Below are positions 15,796 to 24,480 of a DNA stretch of 64,000 nt, piece by piece. Both the position numbers and the translations under genes were made by a program. The notes below the pieces were generated by a model, which worked only from the letters and a program-made list of their open reading frames with translations, made no database searches and was not told the DNA's origin. Source of the DNA: CAYJLF01 sp964371055 (GTDB lineage: Bacteria; Eisenbacteria; RBG-16-71-46; CAIMUX01); assembly GCA_964371055.1 (NCBI GenBank), contig CAYJLF010000002.1:62001-126000 (forward strand), in the 5' to 3' direction. Position 1 is the stretch's first letter. Each line of letters begins with the position of its first letter.

Positions 15796-17397
15796 GTGAA
15801 GCCGCTCCTGCCGCCGGAACGAACGTGGACGACGATCGGGATGTGCCCCGTGCGATGGAACCCGGCGGGAGCTCACCGGCGATGGGGCCGACGCGCCTTC
15901 GGCGCGCTTCTCTCAGTCGCCCTCCTGGCGACGGCCTGCGGCGACGATGAGAAGAAGGGCGGTCCGGCGCCCGAGCCGCCGCGCTGCGCGGTCACTCCCG
16001 CGACGCTCGACTTCGGAACCGTCCTCGTAGATGCCACCTCCGAGCGTTCCGTCGTGATCACCAATGGTGGGGGCGGACTGCTCGAGGGGAACGTCCGGCT
16101 TTCGTGCCCGACGCTTCGGATCCTCTCGGGCGGCGGCGTCTTCTCCCTGGCGGCCGGCGAGTCGAAGTCGATCGTGCTGCGCTGGTCTCCTTCGGAAGTC
16201 GACACGCTCGCCTGCGCCCTCGATCTGGGCGCGGGCACCTGCGGCACGGTGCCCTGCACCGGGATCGCCGCCCCCCGGGCGCCGGTCTGCGTCGTCGTGC
16301 CCACGCTGGTCGACTTCGGGAGCGTGGTCGTCGGCCGGCCGCGGACCCGGAGCTTCGTCATCCACAACGAGGGCACCGCGGCCCTCGAAGGAGACGCGAG
16401 CGGGTTCTGCGCGGAGTTCGAGATCGTCGAGGGGGAGGGGCCGTTCCTGGTCGATCCCGGCGACTCGCTGACGATATCGGTGGAGTTCACTCCTCGGTCT
16501 GTCGCCGGTGGAACCTGTGTGATCGACCTGGGGACCGACTGCGCCGGCGTCTCCTGCCTTGGCGCGGGGGTGGCGCCGCCCCCGGCGCCGGAGATGGTGC
16601 CGGTCGAACCGGGGACCTTCCTCATGGGGAGCCCCCCGTTCGAGTTCGCCCGCGGGGCGAACGAAACGCAGCACTTCGTGACGATCACCCGGCCGATGCT
16701 GGTGGGGATCCACGAGGTCACGCAGGCCGAGTGGGAGGGGATCATGGGCTGGAATCCGTCCTATGCCCCGGGTCCGACCCGCCCGGTCGAGATGGTGACC
16801 TGGTACGACGCCCTGGCCTGGTGCAACGAGCGATCGATCATCGACGGTCTGCGGCCGGTCTATCTGATCTCCAGCCGGCGTTTCTCCGGAGCCCACATCA
16901 CCTACGCCACGGTGGAAACGCTCGACAACGCCGACGGCTATCGCCTGTTGACCGAGGCGGAGTGGGAGCGCTGTTGCCGCGCCCTCAGCGCGACGGCCTT
17001 CTGCAACGGCGAGATCTCCAGCAACACCTGTTCTCCGGCTGATCCGAATCTCAAGCTGGTGGCCTGGTTCCACTGCAACTCCGACCTCGATTCCCACGAG
17101 GTCGGCGGAAAGACGGCCAACGAGTGGAACCTGCACGATATGCACGGCAACGTCGCCGAGTGGTGCTGGGACGGGGCCTATCCCGGAATCCCGGACTACG
17201 GTCCCGGCTCCGTCATCGACCCGGTGGGATCGGGGACGGGGCGCATCATCCGGGGCGGGAGCTGGCGCAGCACCGCCTCGGGCTGTCGCAGCGCCTATCG
17301 CCACGCGAACAGCCCGGGGACGTGGTACGAAGAGGTCGGATTCCGCGTGGCCCGGACCCAGAACCTTTTATTTCCCAAAAGAAGCGGATCGTCGTAA
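15796..17397 (+). CDS. Lipoprotein with two ASH-like repeats and an SUMF/FGE-fold domain
   Basis: 533 residues from a GTG with GGAGG upstream. A lipoprotein-type signal ends at LLATACGDD. Two Cys-bearing choice-of-anchor-D/ASH-like repeats follow (about residues 60-155 and 160-255, each with a pattern like LDFGTVLV...VITNGG). The C-terminal half (about 265-525) is an SUMF/FGE fold: MVPVEPGTFLMGSPP, MVTWYDALAWCNE, RLLTEAEWERCC, NLHDMHGNVAEWCWD, RGGSWRSTASGCRS, VGFRVAR. Of the two FGE copper Cys only the second position is kept; the first is Ser. It shares this architecture with the larger lipoprotein at 50619-53387. It lies 15 bases after DAHP synthase and may be read with it. Confidence 0.82.
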   Translation: MKPLLPPERTWTTIGMCPVRWNPAGAHRRWGRRAFGALLSVALLATACGDDEKKGGPAPEPPRCAVTPATLDFGTVLVDATSERSVVITNGGGGLLEGNVRLSCPTLRILSGGGVFSLAAGESKSIVLRWSPSEVDTLACALDLGAGTCGTVPCTGIAAPRAPVCVVVPTLVDFGSVVVGRPRTRSFVIHNEGTAALEGDASGFCAEFEIVEGEGPFLVDPGDSLTISVEFTPRSVAGGTCVIDLGTDCAGVSCLGAGVAPPPAPEMVPVEPGTFLMGSPPFEFARGANETQHFVTITRPMLVGIHEVTQAEWEGIMGWNPSYAPGPTRPVEMVTWYDALAWCNERSIIDGLRPVYLISSRRFSGAHITYATVETLDNADGYRLLTEAEWERCCRALSATAFCNGEISSNTCSPADPNLKLVAWFHCNSDLDSHEVGGKTANEWNLHDMHGNVAEWCWDGAYPGIPDYGPGSVIDPVGSGTGRIIRGGSWRSTASGCRSAYRHANSPGTWYEEVGFRVARTQNLLFPKRSGSS

Positions 17398-17438
17398 GTT
17401 CCCGATCGTCTGAACGGACCACCTTGGGGGAGGAAACC

Positions 17439-18335
17439 ATGCACGCACGAAGGCTGATCCTGGTGCTCGCGCTGGCGGTGCTTGCTCTCTGGCCGTCGCT
17501 CGCCCGCGCGCAGATCGAGGCGAACCTCGGCAAGTACACGGGTGAAAACGCGGAGGGCTACCTCGATCCGCTGAGGCAGGGATTTGGCGCCGCCCTGCAG
17601 GCCGGGATGTACCGGTCGGCCTACATCAGGCCGGATGGCTGGCAGGTCAATCTCGACATCAAGACGATGTTCGTGAAGTTCAGCGACGACGACCGGACCT
17701 TTATGGCGAGCACGGGCGAGGCGTTTCTCCCCGTGACGGAGGTCGAGGCGCCGACGGTGATCGGCAGCACGGAGGCGGTCACCCATTCCGGCCAGGGAGG
17801 TTCGGTCGCGGTCTTTCCGGGCGGGTTCGACGTCGGTTCGCTGGGACTGGCGGTGCCGCAGCTCACGGTCTCCTTTCCGAGCGGGTCGCAGGTCAACTTC
17901 CGTTTCATCGCGGTCGAGACCGGTGACGCCGAGTTTGGCGACATCAGCCTGATCGGCCTCGGGGGTCGCCACTCGATCTCCCAGTATTTCGAGAACTGGC
18001 CGGTCGATCTGGCCGCAGGGCTCATGTGGCAGAAGTTCGAGGTCGGTGACGACCTCATCTCGGCCGACGCGCTCAGCATCGGCGTGCAGGCCAGCAAGCG
18101 GTACTCGGTCCTGGAGCCGTACGCCGGGCTCTCTTTCGACTCGTTCGGGATGTCGGTCGACTACGAGTACGGCACCGAGGATCCCCCGGAGAAGCTGAGC
18201 GTCGATTTCGACCGCGACACCAATCCACATGTCCTGGTCGGCCTGGGAGTCAATCTCTCGGCCGTCCACCTCTACGGGGAGATCGGCCATAGCTCGCAGA
18301 CCTCCTTCGCCGTCGGCCTGAGCTTGGGGAACTAG
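17439..18335 (+). CDS. DUF6588-like outer-membrane protein
   Basis: 298 residues. A signal peptide (MHARRLILVLALAVLALW...ARAQ) precedes a segment typical of DUF6588 proteins from FCB bacteria: YTGENAEGYLDPLRQGFGA, then FPGGFDVGSLGLAVPQLTV, GGRHSISQYFENWPVDLA and repeated amphipathic strands to the C-terminus (EIGHSSQTSFAVGLSLGN). It is presumably an outer-membrane beta-barrel of unknown cargo. GGGGGAGG lies 6 bases before the ATG. The next gene begins 3 bases after its stop, so the two form a pair. Confidence 0.78.
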   Translation: MHARRLILVLALAVLALWPSLARAQIEANLGKYTGENAEGYLDPLRQGFGAALQAGMYRSAYIRPDGWQVNLDIKTMFVKFSDDDRTFMASTGEAFLPVTEVEAPTVIGSTEAVTHSGQGGSVAVFPGGFDVGSLGLAVPQLTVSFPSGSQVNFRFIAVETGDAEFGDISLIGLGGRHSISQYFENWPVDLAAGLMWQKFEVGDDLISADALSIGVQASKRYSVLEPYAGLSFDSFGMSVDYEYGTEDPPEKLSVDFDRDTNPHVLVGLGVNLSAVHLYGEIGHSSQTSFAVGLSLGN

Positions 18336-18337
18336 CC

Positions 18338-18988
18338 ATGAAGACTAACATCCGGAAGCCGTGGATGCGTGCCGGGGCCTGGATCGGCCTCGGCCTCTTG
18401 TGCCTCTCGGTGACGGGCGAGACCTGCACCGACGAACGCGACATCGAGGTGACGGTGGGCGCCGAGATCACCGCCCGCTACGAGGCGCGCGGGATCATCA
18501 ACACCTTCGACGGAACCTACACCGTCAATGTCGTCTCCGATGCCGACCTTGCCCAGATTCTCGAGGACAACGGATTCGAGGACCAGGTGGTCGCCTACAT
18601 CGAGGGGGCGATGGTCCGCGTCGTACAGCAGGACAGCGGCGCGCCCGGCCGGACGGTCGAGGGGACGGTCACGGTCCAACTCGGTGCCGGCGGGGGGCCG
18701 GAGTCGAACCTCATCGTGCAGCAGACCGCGACGATCAACGATCCGGCGCTGGCGAACTGGGTCCCCGTGCCGCTCGAGCCGGCGGGGCTCAACCTGATCA
18801 ACCAGGCGCTCACCAGCTACCTGGTGGCGGTCGCCAACGGCAATCCGAACCCGGTCGAGCCGGTGCTGACGTTCCACAGTTACGGCGACTCGAGCCCGCA
18901 GGGGGTGAGCAGCAGCTTCGACTGGGAGGTCAAGGTGATCATGACGCTGGTCGGAACGAAGACGGTGACGGTCATCGATCCGATCTGA
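18338..18988 (+). CDS. Uncharacterised secreted protein paired with the outer-membrane protein
   Basis: 216 residues. A positively charged start and hydrophobic segment (about residues 12-27) end near a Cys in GETCTDE, which could be a signal peptide or a poor lipobox. The rest is beta-rich with no motif I know; it contains VRVVQQDSG and a series of strands ending in VTVIDPI. Its start, 3 bases after the barrel gene's stop, argues for a shared function at the outer membrane. Its 3' end overlaps the convergent regulator gene by 17 bases. Confidence 0.65.
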   Translation: MKTNIRKPWMRAGAWIGLGLLCLSVTGETCTDERDIEVTVGAEITARYEARGIINTFDGTYTVNVVSDADLAQILEDNGFEDQVVAYIEGAMVRVVQQDSGAPGRTVEGTVTVQLGAGGGPESNLIVQQTATINDPALANWVPVPLEPAGLNLINQALTSYLVAVANGNPNPVEPVLTFHSYGDSSPQGVSSSFDWEVKVIMTLVGTKTVTVIDPI

Positions 18989-21900
18989 TCCCCGAAGTCC
19001 CGGGAAACGCGCCGGCGCGGGCCGCGAGCTCCTGCATCCGCTTCGAGGGGGGGAGATCGAGCTCGGCCCGCATCCGCTCCTCGTAGCGCTGGCAGGCGAT
19101 CAGCGCTTCCCCCTGTTCCCGTAACCCGAGCAGTCCCTCGATCAGATGGCCATGGAGCTCCTCCCGCAGCGGGTCGAGCTCGAGTCCGCGCCGGGCGAGC
19201 GGTGGGACTTCGGCCCACCGCCCGGCCCGAGCGAGGAGCGTCAGGAGGCGCTGGATGGCAAGGACGCATTCCTCGGCGAGGCGTTCCCGTTCCGGGGCCA
19301 GGGACTCCTCGTACGGATGCTCCGCCAGGAAGCTGCCGCGATAGAGAGCGACCGCCTCGAGCAGCTTCGACTCCGCCTCGCCCCGCCGGTCCTCGTCCCA
19401 CAGCCGGCGCCCGCTGCGGATGAGTTCCTCGAAGCGTTCGACGTCGTAGGTGTACCCCGCCCCGGGGTCGAGCCGGTAGGCATCGGCCCGGAAGCGGATG
19501 TAGCGTGAAAGCCTCGACTCGTCGAGCGCCGGCTCGAGAGCGCGGCGCAGCAGCAGCACACTCTGGCGCAGACTGCTCTCGGCCCGATCGGGATCGTGGG
19601 CGGGCCAGAGCGCTTCGATCACCACCTCCTTGGGCACCCAGCGGAAGCGGTGCACCAGGAGAACCTGCAGGAGGCGCAGCGCCCGGGCGGAGCCGAACCG
19701 ATCGACGGGGAGCGGCTCGGCGCCGCGCCGGATCTCGAACGACCCGAAGGCGCGGAGGTGGAGCGGCTCGGCCGGGGCGAGCTCCAGTTCTCCCGCCGCG
19801 CGCCGGGCCGCCTCTCTGCTCTCGCCGGTGAAGCGGGCCGCACGGGAGAGGGCGCGATGCGCCTCCGGACCGCCGATGCGCGCGAGGATGTCGACCACCT
19901 CAGATCGGACGGCGTCCTCGCTCGTCTCCAGGAGGACGCGGAGGGCCGGGACCACCCGGGGGCCGAGTCGCACGAGGATCCCGGCGGTGAACTCGGTATC
20001 GATTCGGGAGGCCAGTCCCTCGCAGAGCACCCGCGCCGCTCGATCGGGCTCCAGCTCCAGGAAGAGGAACTCGTGCTCCATCCGGGCGACGCCTTCCAGG
20101 AGCTCGCGCAGCAGACCGGTTCGCGCGCGGGCCGCGATGGCGCCCGCGTGGAGCCGGTAGAGGAGCAGCCGGTGCCGTTCGTACGTCGCTCCCATCGCCC
20201 GGAAGCGCTCCTCTGCCCCCTCCCAGGCCGTGCGAGCCGCCCTGATTCCCCGGCCGGCGCGTCCCAGGAGGACGAGCGACACGGCCTCGTGGAAGCGATC
20301 CTGCCGCGCGGCCGCCAGCGCGCGCGCCTCGGAGGCCGAACGGCGAGCGGCGTGGAGGTTGCCCCGGGCCAGCGCGACCTCGGCCAGGCCGAGGCGGGGG
20401 AGCGTGCGCAGCGAAGGCTCGGGCAGATCCTCTCCATGGAGCAGCGCCGCTTCGAAGTGGTGGGTCGCGGCTTCCAGATCACCCGCGAGCAGAGCGCAGC
20501 GCCCGAGGGTGTGCCGGCAGTACCCCTCCACCATCCGATAGCCGGTGGCGGCGGCGAGGCGCAGGGCCTCCTCGGTGTAGTCTCGTGCCTCGCGCTCGCG
20601 CGCGGAGGCCATGGCCAGGAAGCCGAGTACTCCCAGGGCGTGACAGGTGCGGCGCGGGTCCTCCAGTCGGCGGAAGATCAGAAGCGCCCGGCGGGCCGAC
20701 TCGCGCGCCTCTCGGAATTCACCGCGGAAGTAGTGCACATTGGCGGCCAGGTGGAAGAGCGCGCGCCCTTCGCCGACCGGATCCCCGGCCTTCACCGACA
20801 GGCGGTGCGCCTCCCGCAAGTGACGTTCGGCCGGTTCGAGCCGGCCGAGCTCGGCATAGACGAGGCCGAGGAGTCCATGGAGCGCCGCGTGCCGGGCGAC
20901 GGCTCGTGGCGAGGTGCCGCGCATGGCCCTTCGGCAGAGCAGCTCCGCGCGCCGGTACTCGCCGCGGTGGAAAGAGACCCGCGCCAGGTCTTCCTCGACT
21001 TCCGCGCGCCGCGCGCCGGCGGGGGCGGCTCGCCGGGCCCGCTGGAAGCTCGCGGCCGCGGCATCCCATGATCCGTGGACTTCCTGGATACGGCCGAGGA
21101 GCGCCAGCGCCTTCGGTCGCTGTCGAAGCGACATCGCCGGCATCTCCTCGAGGATGCGGCGCACCCCGTGCAGCGACGCGGAGGCGAGGACCTGCGTGCC
21201 ATGCGCCTCCAGCAGGTGGAGCGCGCCTTCCGGATCGCCCGCCTCCGCGCGGATGGTCGCGGCTTCGGCCCAGAACCCGGCGCGGGCGAGTGCTTGGGCC
21301 GTGCCGCGCCGCAGTCGCCCGCGGGTCGTCTCGTCGAGGCGCCGCTCGAACTGAGCCAGCAGAAAGGAGCGAAAGAGGTGATGGTAGCGATACGCCGTGC
21401 CGTCGGGGCCCTCGGGAAAGGTGAAGAGGTTCCGGCGGGACAACTCCTCCAGGTGCTCCCGGCTTCCCTGGATGGCCAGCGCGGCGTCGCAGAGTGCGGG
21501 TTCCAACCGGGGCAGGATCGCTGACTTCAGGCAGAACTCCTGCAGCGCCGGGTCGAGCCGGCTCACCACCTCTTCTGCGAAGAAGGCGAACCATCCGGTG
21601 CCGGCGCGCTCGTGCTGATCCAGCGACCGCTCGAGCGCCCACGGCGAGGGCCCCCCGGCCGCCTGGAAGAGGATCTCCACCCCTGCGGGCCAACCTTCGG
21701 TTCGGGCGGCGACGCGTTGGAGGAGGGCCGGATCGAGAGTGGCATCGGGAAATCGCAGGCGAAAGAGGGCGCCGATCTCCTCCTCGGTGAATCGCAGATC
21801 GCGAGCCGTGAACTCGGCCGCCTCGCCCCGCGTACGAAGTCTGGCCGTAGGGAGTCCGAGCGGCTCACGCGAGGCGAGGACCAGGGTGGAGTCGGGCGGA

Positions 21901-22253
21901 GCATGTTGGACAAGATGCCGGAGCGCCTCGCGACCGCCGGGCGAGGTGATCAACACCTGCGCATCGTCGAGCACGGCGAGAGCGTTCCGTCCCGCGAGAG
22001 CCGCCAGGAAACGATCGATCTGGGCGGCGGGAGCGATCGGATCCTCCGGAAGAGAGCACCAGTGGACGGGCCGTGAGGCGGCGCGGGCGCGGGCGGAAAG
22101 GAACGTGGTCTTGCCATAACCGGCGCCGGCGGTGACGAGGATCAACTTCTGCCCGGCCACCTCATCCCAGCGCTGTTCCAGCCGCGGCCTCGCCAGGAAG
22201 CTGACGGGCAGGGGCGGCAAGGGGGCCGTCTCCGTGCGCGGCGGTCGTGCCAT
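18972..22253 (-). CDS. MalT-type STAND ATPase regulator with TPR, HEAT-like and C-terminal SARP/BTAD region
   Basis: 1093 residues. Residues 15-280 are an NTPase of the MalT/LuxR type: P-loop GAGYGKTT at 43-50, VLDDAQ as Walker B, and VLASREP. A long helical repeat region follows (about 330-800, TPR-like, e.g. GRIQEVHGSWDAAAASFQRA), then a short HEAT-like segment (about 800-850). From about 860 comes an OmpR-type winged helix (LHLRAFGSFEIRRG...KEVVIEALWP...SSLRQSVLLLRRAL) and a BTAD domain to the C-terminus. Signal binding is expected to trigger ATP-dependent oligomerisation and DNA binding. Having the DNA-binding SARP module at the C-terminus reverses the usual SARP order. It is divergent from the small gene at 22467. 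The start at 22253 has AAGGA upstream. Confidence 0.85.
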   Translation of the reverse strand: MARPPRTETAPLPPLPVSFLARPRLEQRWDEVAGQKLILVTAGAGYGKTTFLSARARAASRPVHWCSLPEDPIAPAAQIDRFLAALAGRNALAVLDDAQVLITSPGGREALRHLVQHAPPDSTLVLASREPLGLPTARLRTRGEAAEFTARDLRFTEEEIGALFRLRFPDATLDPALLQRVAARTEGWPAGVEILFQAAGGPSPWALERSLDQHERAGTGWFAFFAEEVVSRLDPALQEFCLKSAILPRLEPALCDAALAIQGSREHLEELSRRNLFTFPEGPDGTAYRYHHLFRSFLLAQFERRLDETTRGRLRRGTAQALARAGFWAEAATIRAEAGDPEGALHLLEAHGTQVLASASLHGVRRILEEMPAMSLRQRPKALALLGRIQEVHGSWDAAAASFQRARRAAPAGARRAEVEEDLARVSFHRGEYRRAELLCRRAMRGTSPRAVARHAALHGLLGLVYAELGRLEPAERHLREAHRLSVKAGDPVGEGRALFHLAANVHYFRGEFREARESARRALLIFRRLEDPRRTCHALGVLGFLAMASAREREARDYTEEALRLAAATGYRMVEGYCRHTLGRCALLAGDLEAATHHFEAALLHGEDLPEPSLRTLPRLGLAEVALARGNLHAARRSASEARALAAARQDRFHEAVSLVLLGRAGRGIRAARTAWEGAEERFRAMGATYERHRLLLYRLHAGAIAARARTGLLRELLEGVARMEHEFLFLELEPDRAARVLCEGLASRIDTEFTAGILVRLGPRVVPALRVLLETSEDAVRSEVVDILARIGGPEAHRALSRAARFTGESREAARRAAGELELAPAEPLHLRAFGSFEIRRGAEPLPVDRFGSARALRLLQVLLVHRFRWVPKEVVIEALWPAHDPDRAESSLRQSVLLLRRALEPALDESRLSRYIRFRADAYRLDPGAGYTYDVERFEELIRSGRRLWDEDRRGEAESKLLEAVALYRGSFLAEHPYEESLAPERERLAEECVLAIQRLLTLLARAGRWAEVPPLARRGLELDPLREELHGHLIEGLLGLREQGEALIACQRYEERMRAELDLPPSKRMQELAARAGAFPGTSGIRSDR

Positions 22254-22327
22254 TCGGACCGGTCCTTCGTGAAGGGCTCGCGTTGCGCCGTCAAGTCTAT
22301 GCCGGGCTCGGTCGGGGATCAACGTCG

Positions 22328-22347
22328 GGGAACCCGCGCGCGTTCCC
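22328..22347. promoter_or_regulatory. Inverted repeat between regulator gene and small gene
   Basis: GGGAAC, 8 bases (ccgcgcgc), GTTCCC. It lies in the 213-base divergent gap, 75 bases from the regulator start. It is a plausible operator for an autoregulating SARP-type factor, but symmetry alone is the evidence. Confidence 0.3.
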
Positions 22348-22430
22348 GGCTCGGACGGGGTGCGCCATCGGCGCGTCACGCGCGCGTAACTTCCTCCGCC
22401 TAGGGTCGGGTGGATGTTCGATCGATTGTC

Positions 22431-22449
22431 CCGGGAGGCGGACTCCCGG
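22431..22449 (+). promoter_or_regulatory. Hairpin in the leader of the small gene
   Basis: CCGGGAG-gcgga-CTCCCGG is a perfect 7-bp stem with a 5-base loop that ends 17 bases before the ATG of the small gene, just ahead of its AAGGA ribosome site. It could act as an operator or an RNA control element. Confidence 0.35.
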
Positions 22450-22466
22450 AAAGTAAGGACCCAGGC

Positions 22467-22709
22467 ATGGTGACGTTCATCATCCGGATCGCACGGGTGA
22501 CGGCGACCGGCCTCGCCGGCCGCGCGGAGCATGTGAGGAGCGGCGAGAGGATCGGCTTCTCCTCGTCGGAGGAACTGGTGCACTTTGTGCGGCAGATGGT
22601 AGCGGTCGAGCCGCGGGAGGACACCGTGCCGGGAAGCGTGGAAGAGGGGTTGACGCGGGGCGGGAGCGGGCGGGAGGGTAGGCGGGCCGCCCCGGTCCGG
22701 CGTAAGTGA
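22467..22709 (+). CDS. Small protein partnered with the MalT/SARP-type regulator
   Basis: 80 residues from an ATG with AAGGA 9 bases upstream. The first 45 residues (MVTFIIRIARVTATG, then AEHVRSGERIGFSSSEELVHFVRQM) follow a pattern I recall from short proteins next to large ATPase/BTAD regulators: a beta strand, a VRTG/VRSG turn, then a helix ending in a hydrophobic residue. The remaining C-terminal part is Arg/Gly-rich and low in complexity. Its divergent position suggests it is regulated by, or modulates, the neighbouring regulator. The function is unknown. Confidence 0.6.
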   Translation: MVTFIIRIARVTATGLAGRAEHVRSGERIGFSSSEELVHFVRQMVAVEPREDTVPGSVEEGLTRGGSGREGRRAAPVRRK

Positions 22710-22785
22710 CCGCGCAACCGGTCCGCCGCCCGTTCCGTAGAGCCGGTTCGTGCCGCCCGCCGGGTCCCCCGCAGAGGAGGAGACG

Positions 22786-24420
22786 ATGCTCCGATCCGTT
22801 CGCTCCCCGCGTCCTGTCTGCAATGCTCAGCGTCCCCGACCGTTTGCGACCTCCGTGAGTCTCTTCTTCGCCGTGATCCTGATCCAGAGTGGCCTGTCAT
22901 CGGCAGCCGCGGCGGGCGGGTCGGACCTGGATGCCGCGGTCGACCTGGCCCGCCGGGGTGACGCCGCGGGCGCGGTGGCCGCCTACGAGCGTTTTGTCAC
23001 CGCGCATCCGGAGGACCGACTGGTGCCGATGGCGATCTTCGCCGCCTCGACCCTGCAGGCCGACGCGTTGCAGGACCTCCAGGCGGCCCTGCGCGGGTAC
23101 GACCGGCTTCTGGTCGAGCACTCCGAAAGCCCCTGGGCGCCGGATGCCGCCTGCCGGAAGGGCGAGGCGCTGGCCGCCGCCGAGCGGTGGCCGGAGGCGG
23201 GCGCGGCCTATGCCCGGGCTCTCTCGTTGAGCGGCGCGATCGATCCGGCGAATGTGGGACGCTGGACCGACGCGGTGGCCGGTCGGACGGAGGAGTGCTT
23301 CGCCCGGGCGGGAGATCCCGAGGGGGCGACGCGCGCCTACGCCGAGGTCCTGCGCCGGCCGCTGCCGGCTCACGTGACGGCGCTTCTGAGTTACCGCAAG
23401 GGAAGCGGAGAGGAAGCGAATGGGCACGAGGCGGAGGCGGCCCGAAGCTATCTGCGCATCGTTCGCGACTATCCGTTCACCGAGGTGTTCGACCGGGCCA
23501 TGGAGAAGCAGGAGTTGATCGCGCGCCATGCGTCGCTCCCGTGGTCGCTCTACCAGATTTATGCGCGGGCCGGGGAGGACATGCGTCGCGGGGATTACGC
23601 GAGCGCCGCCGCGCGTGCAGACTCGGTCTTGGCGAGCCGCCCCGAGCCACCGTTGGCGGCCGCGGCCGGGAGCCGCCGGATCGTTTCGGGGATGCTGGCC
23701 GACGGAGAGCTGCACGCCGGGCTCCCCCGGCTGGAGTCCTTCGCGCGGGAGCATCCCGAGGTTGGCGGGCTGCCGAACATGCAGCGTCTGACCGTCTATC
23801 TGCGGGCGGTCGCCGAGGCCGAGACCGCCGCCGAAGAGAATCCCGACGACCCTTCCGGCTGGCACACCCTGGGGGAGTACTACCTGCAGGGCCGGCTGCT
23901 CGAACCGGCGGTGCGAGCGTTGCGCCGAGCCCGGGCGTTGGATCCCGCCGACCTGTCGATCAACCTCCTGCTTGGCACGGCGCTGGCTCGGGCCGGATAC
24001 GCGGCCTCGGCCGATTCGCTGCTGCGAGCCCTTGCCGATGCGCACGCGACGAACGGTCAGGTCTTGAACCAGGCGGCCTACGCGCTCCTGCAGAACGGCC
24101 TGGCCGAGCGCGCACTTCCCTTCTTCGAGCGCTATGCGGCGGTGGCGCCGGACGATCCCAACGCCCACGATAGCCTGGGCGAGGGACTGATGGGGGTGGG
24201 ACGTCTGGAGGATGCGAGGCGGGAGTACGAGCGGGCGGTGCAGCTCGACCCGTCCTTCTCCAACTCGCACTACATGCTGGGGCAGGTCTGCCGACAGCTC
24301 GGCGACACGCGAGCGGCGGCCGCCGCCTACGGTCGTTATCTCGAGCTGCAGCCGGGCGGCTCGCAGGCGGAGGCGGCGCGGCAGGCGCTCCGAGAGGTCG
24401 AGGCGGTGTCCGCTCCGTGA
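22786..24420 (+). CDS. Secreted TPR-repeat protein
   Basis: 544 residues. An N-terminal signal-like segment (about 22-45, ending in an Ala-rich run) leads into tetratricopeptide repeats through to the C-terminus. The clearest are near the end, such as GVGRLEDARREYERAVQLDPSFSN-type units with the canonical small/large residue pattern and -DPSFS-/LGDTRAAAAAYGRYLELQP. It is probably a periplasmic or envelope scaffold for protein-protein contacts. GGAGGAG lies 5 bases before the ATG. It follows the small regulator-linked gene by 76 bases on the same strand and precedes the DUF362 gene by 60 bases. Confidence 0.8.
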   Translation: MLRSVRSPRPVCNAQRPRPFATSVSLFFAVILIQSGLSSAAAAGGSDLDAAVDLARRGDAAGAVAAYERFVTAHPEDRLVPMAIFAASTLQADALQDLQAALRGYDRLLVEHSESPWAPDAACRKGEALAAAERWPEAGAAYARALSLSGAIDPANVGRWTDAVAGRTEECFARAGDPEGATRAYAEVLRRPLPAHVTALLSYRKGSGEEANGHEAEAARSYLRIVRDYPFTEVFDRAMEKQELIARHASLPWSLYQIYARAGEDMRRGDYASAAARADSVLASRPEPPLAAAAGSRRIVSGMLADGELHAGLPRLESFAREHPEVGGLPNMQRLTVYLRAVAEAETAAEENPDDPSGWHTLGEYYLQGRLLEPAVRALRRARALDPADLSINLLLGTALARAGYAASADSLLRALADAHATNGQVLNQAAYALLQNGLAERALPFFERYAAVAPDDPNAHDSLGEGLMGVGRLEDARREYERAVQLDPSFSNSHYMLGQVCRQLGDTRAAAAAYGRYLELQPGGSQAEAARQALREVEAVSAP

Positions 24421-24480
24421 TGGGGTGATCCGAGGGCGTCACGGTTGGCCAGGGTCGGGGCGCGACCAGAGGAGATCGAG

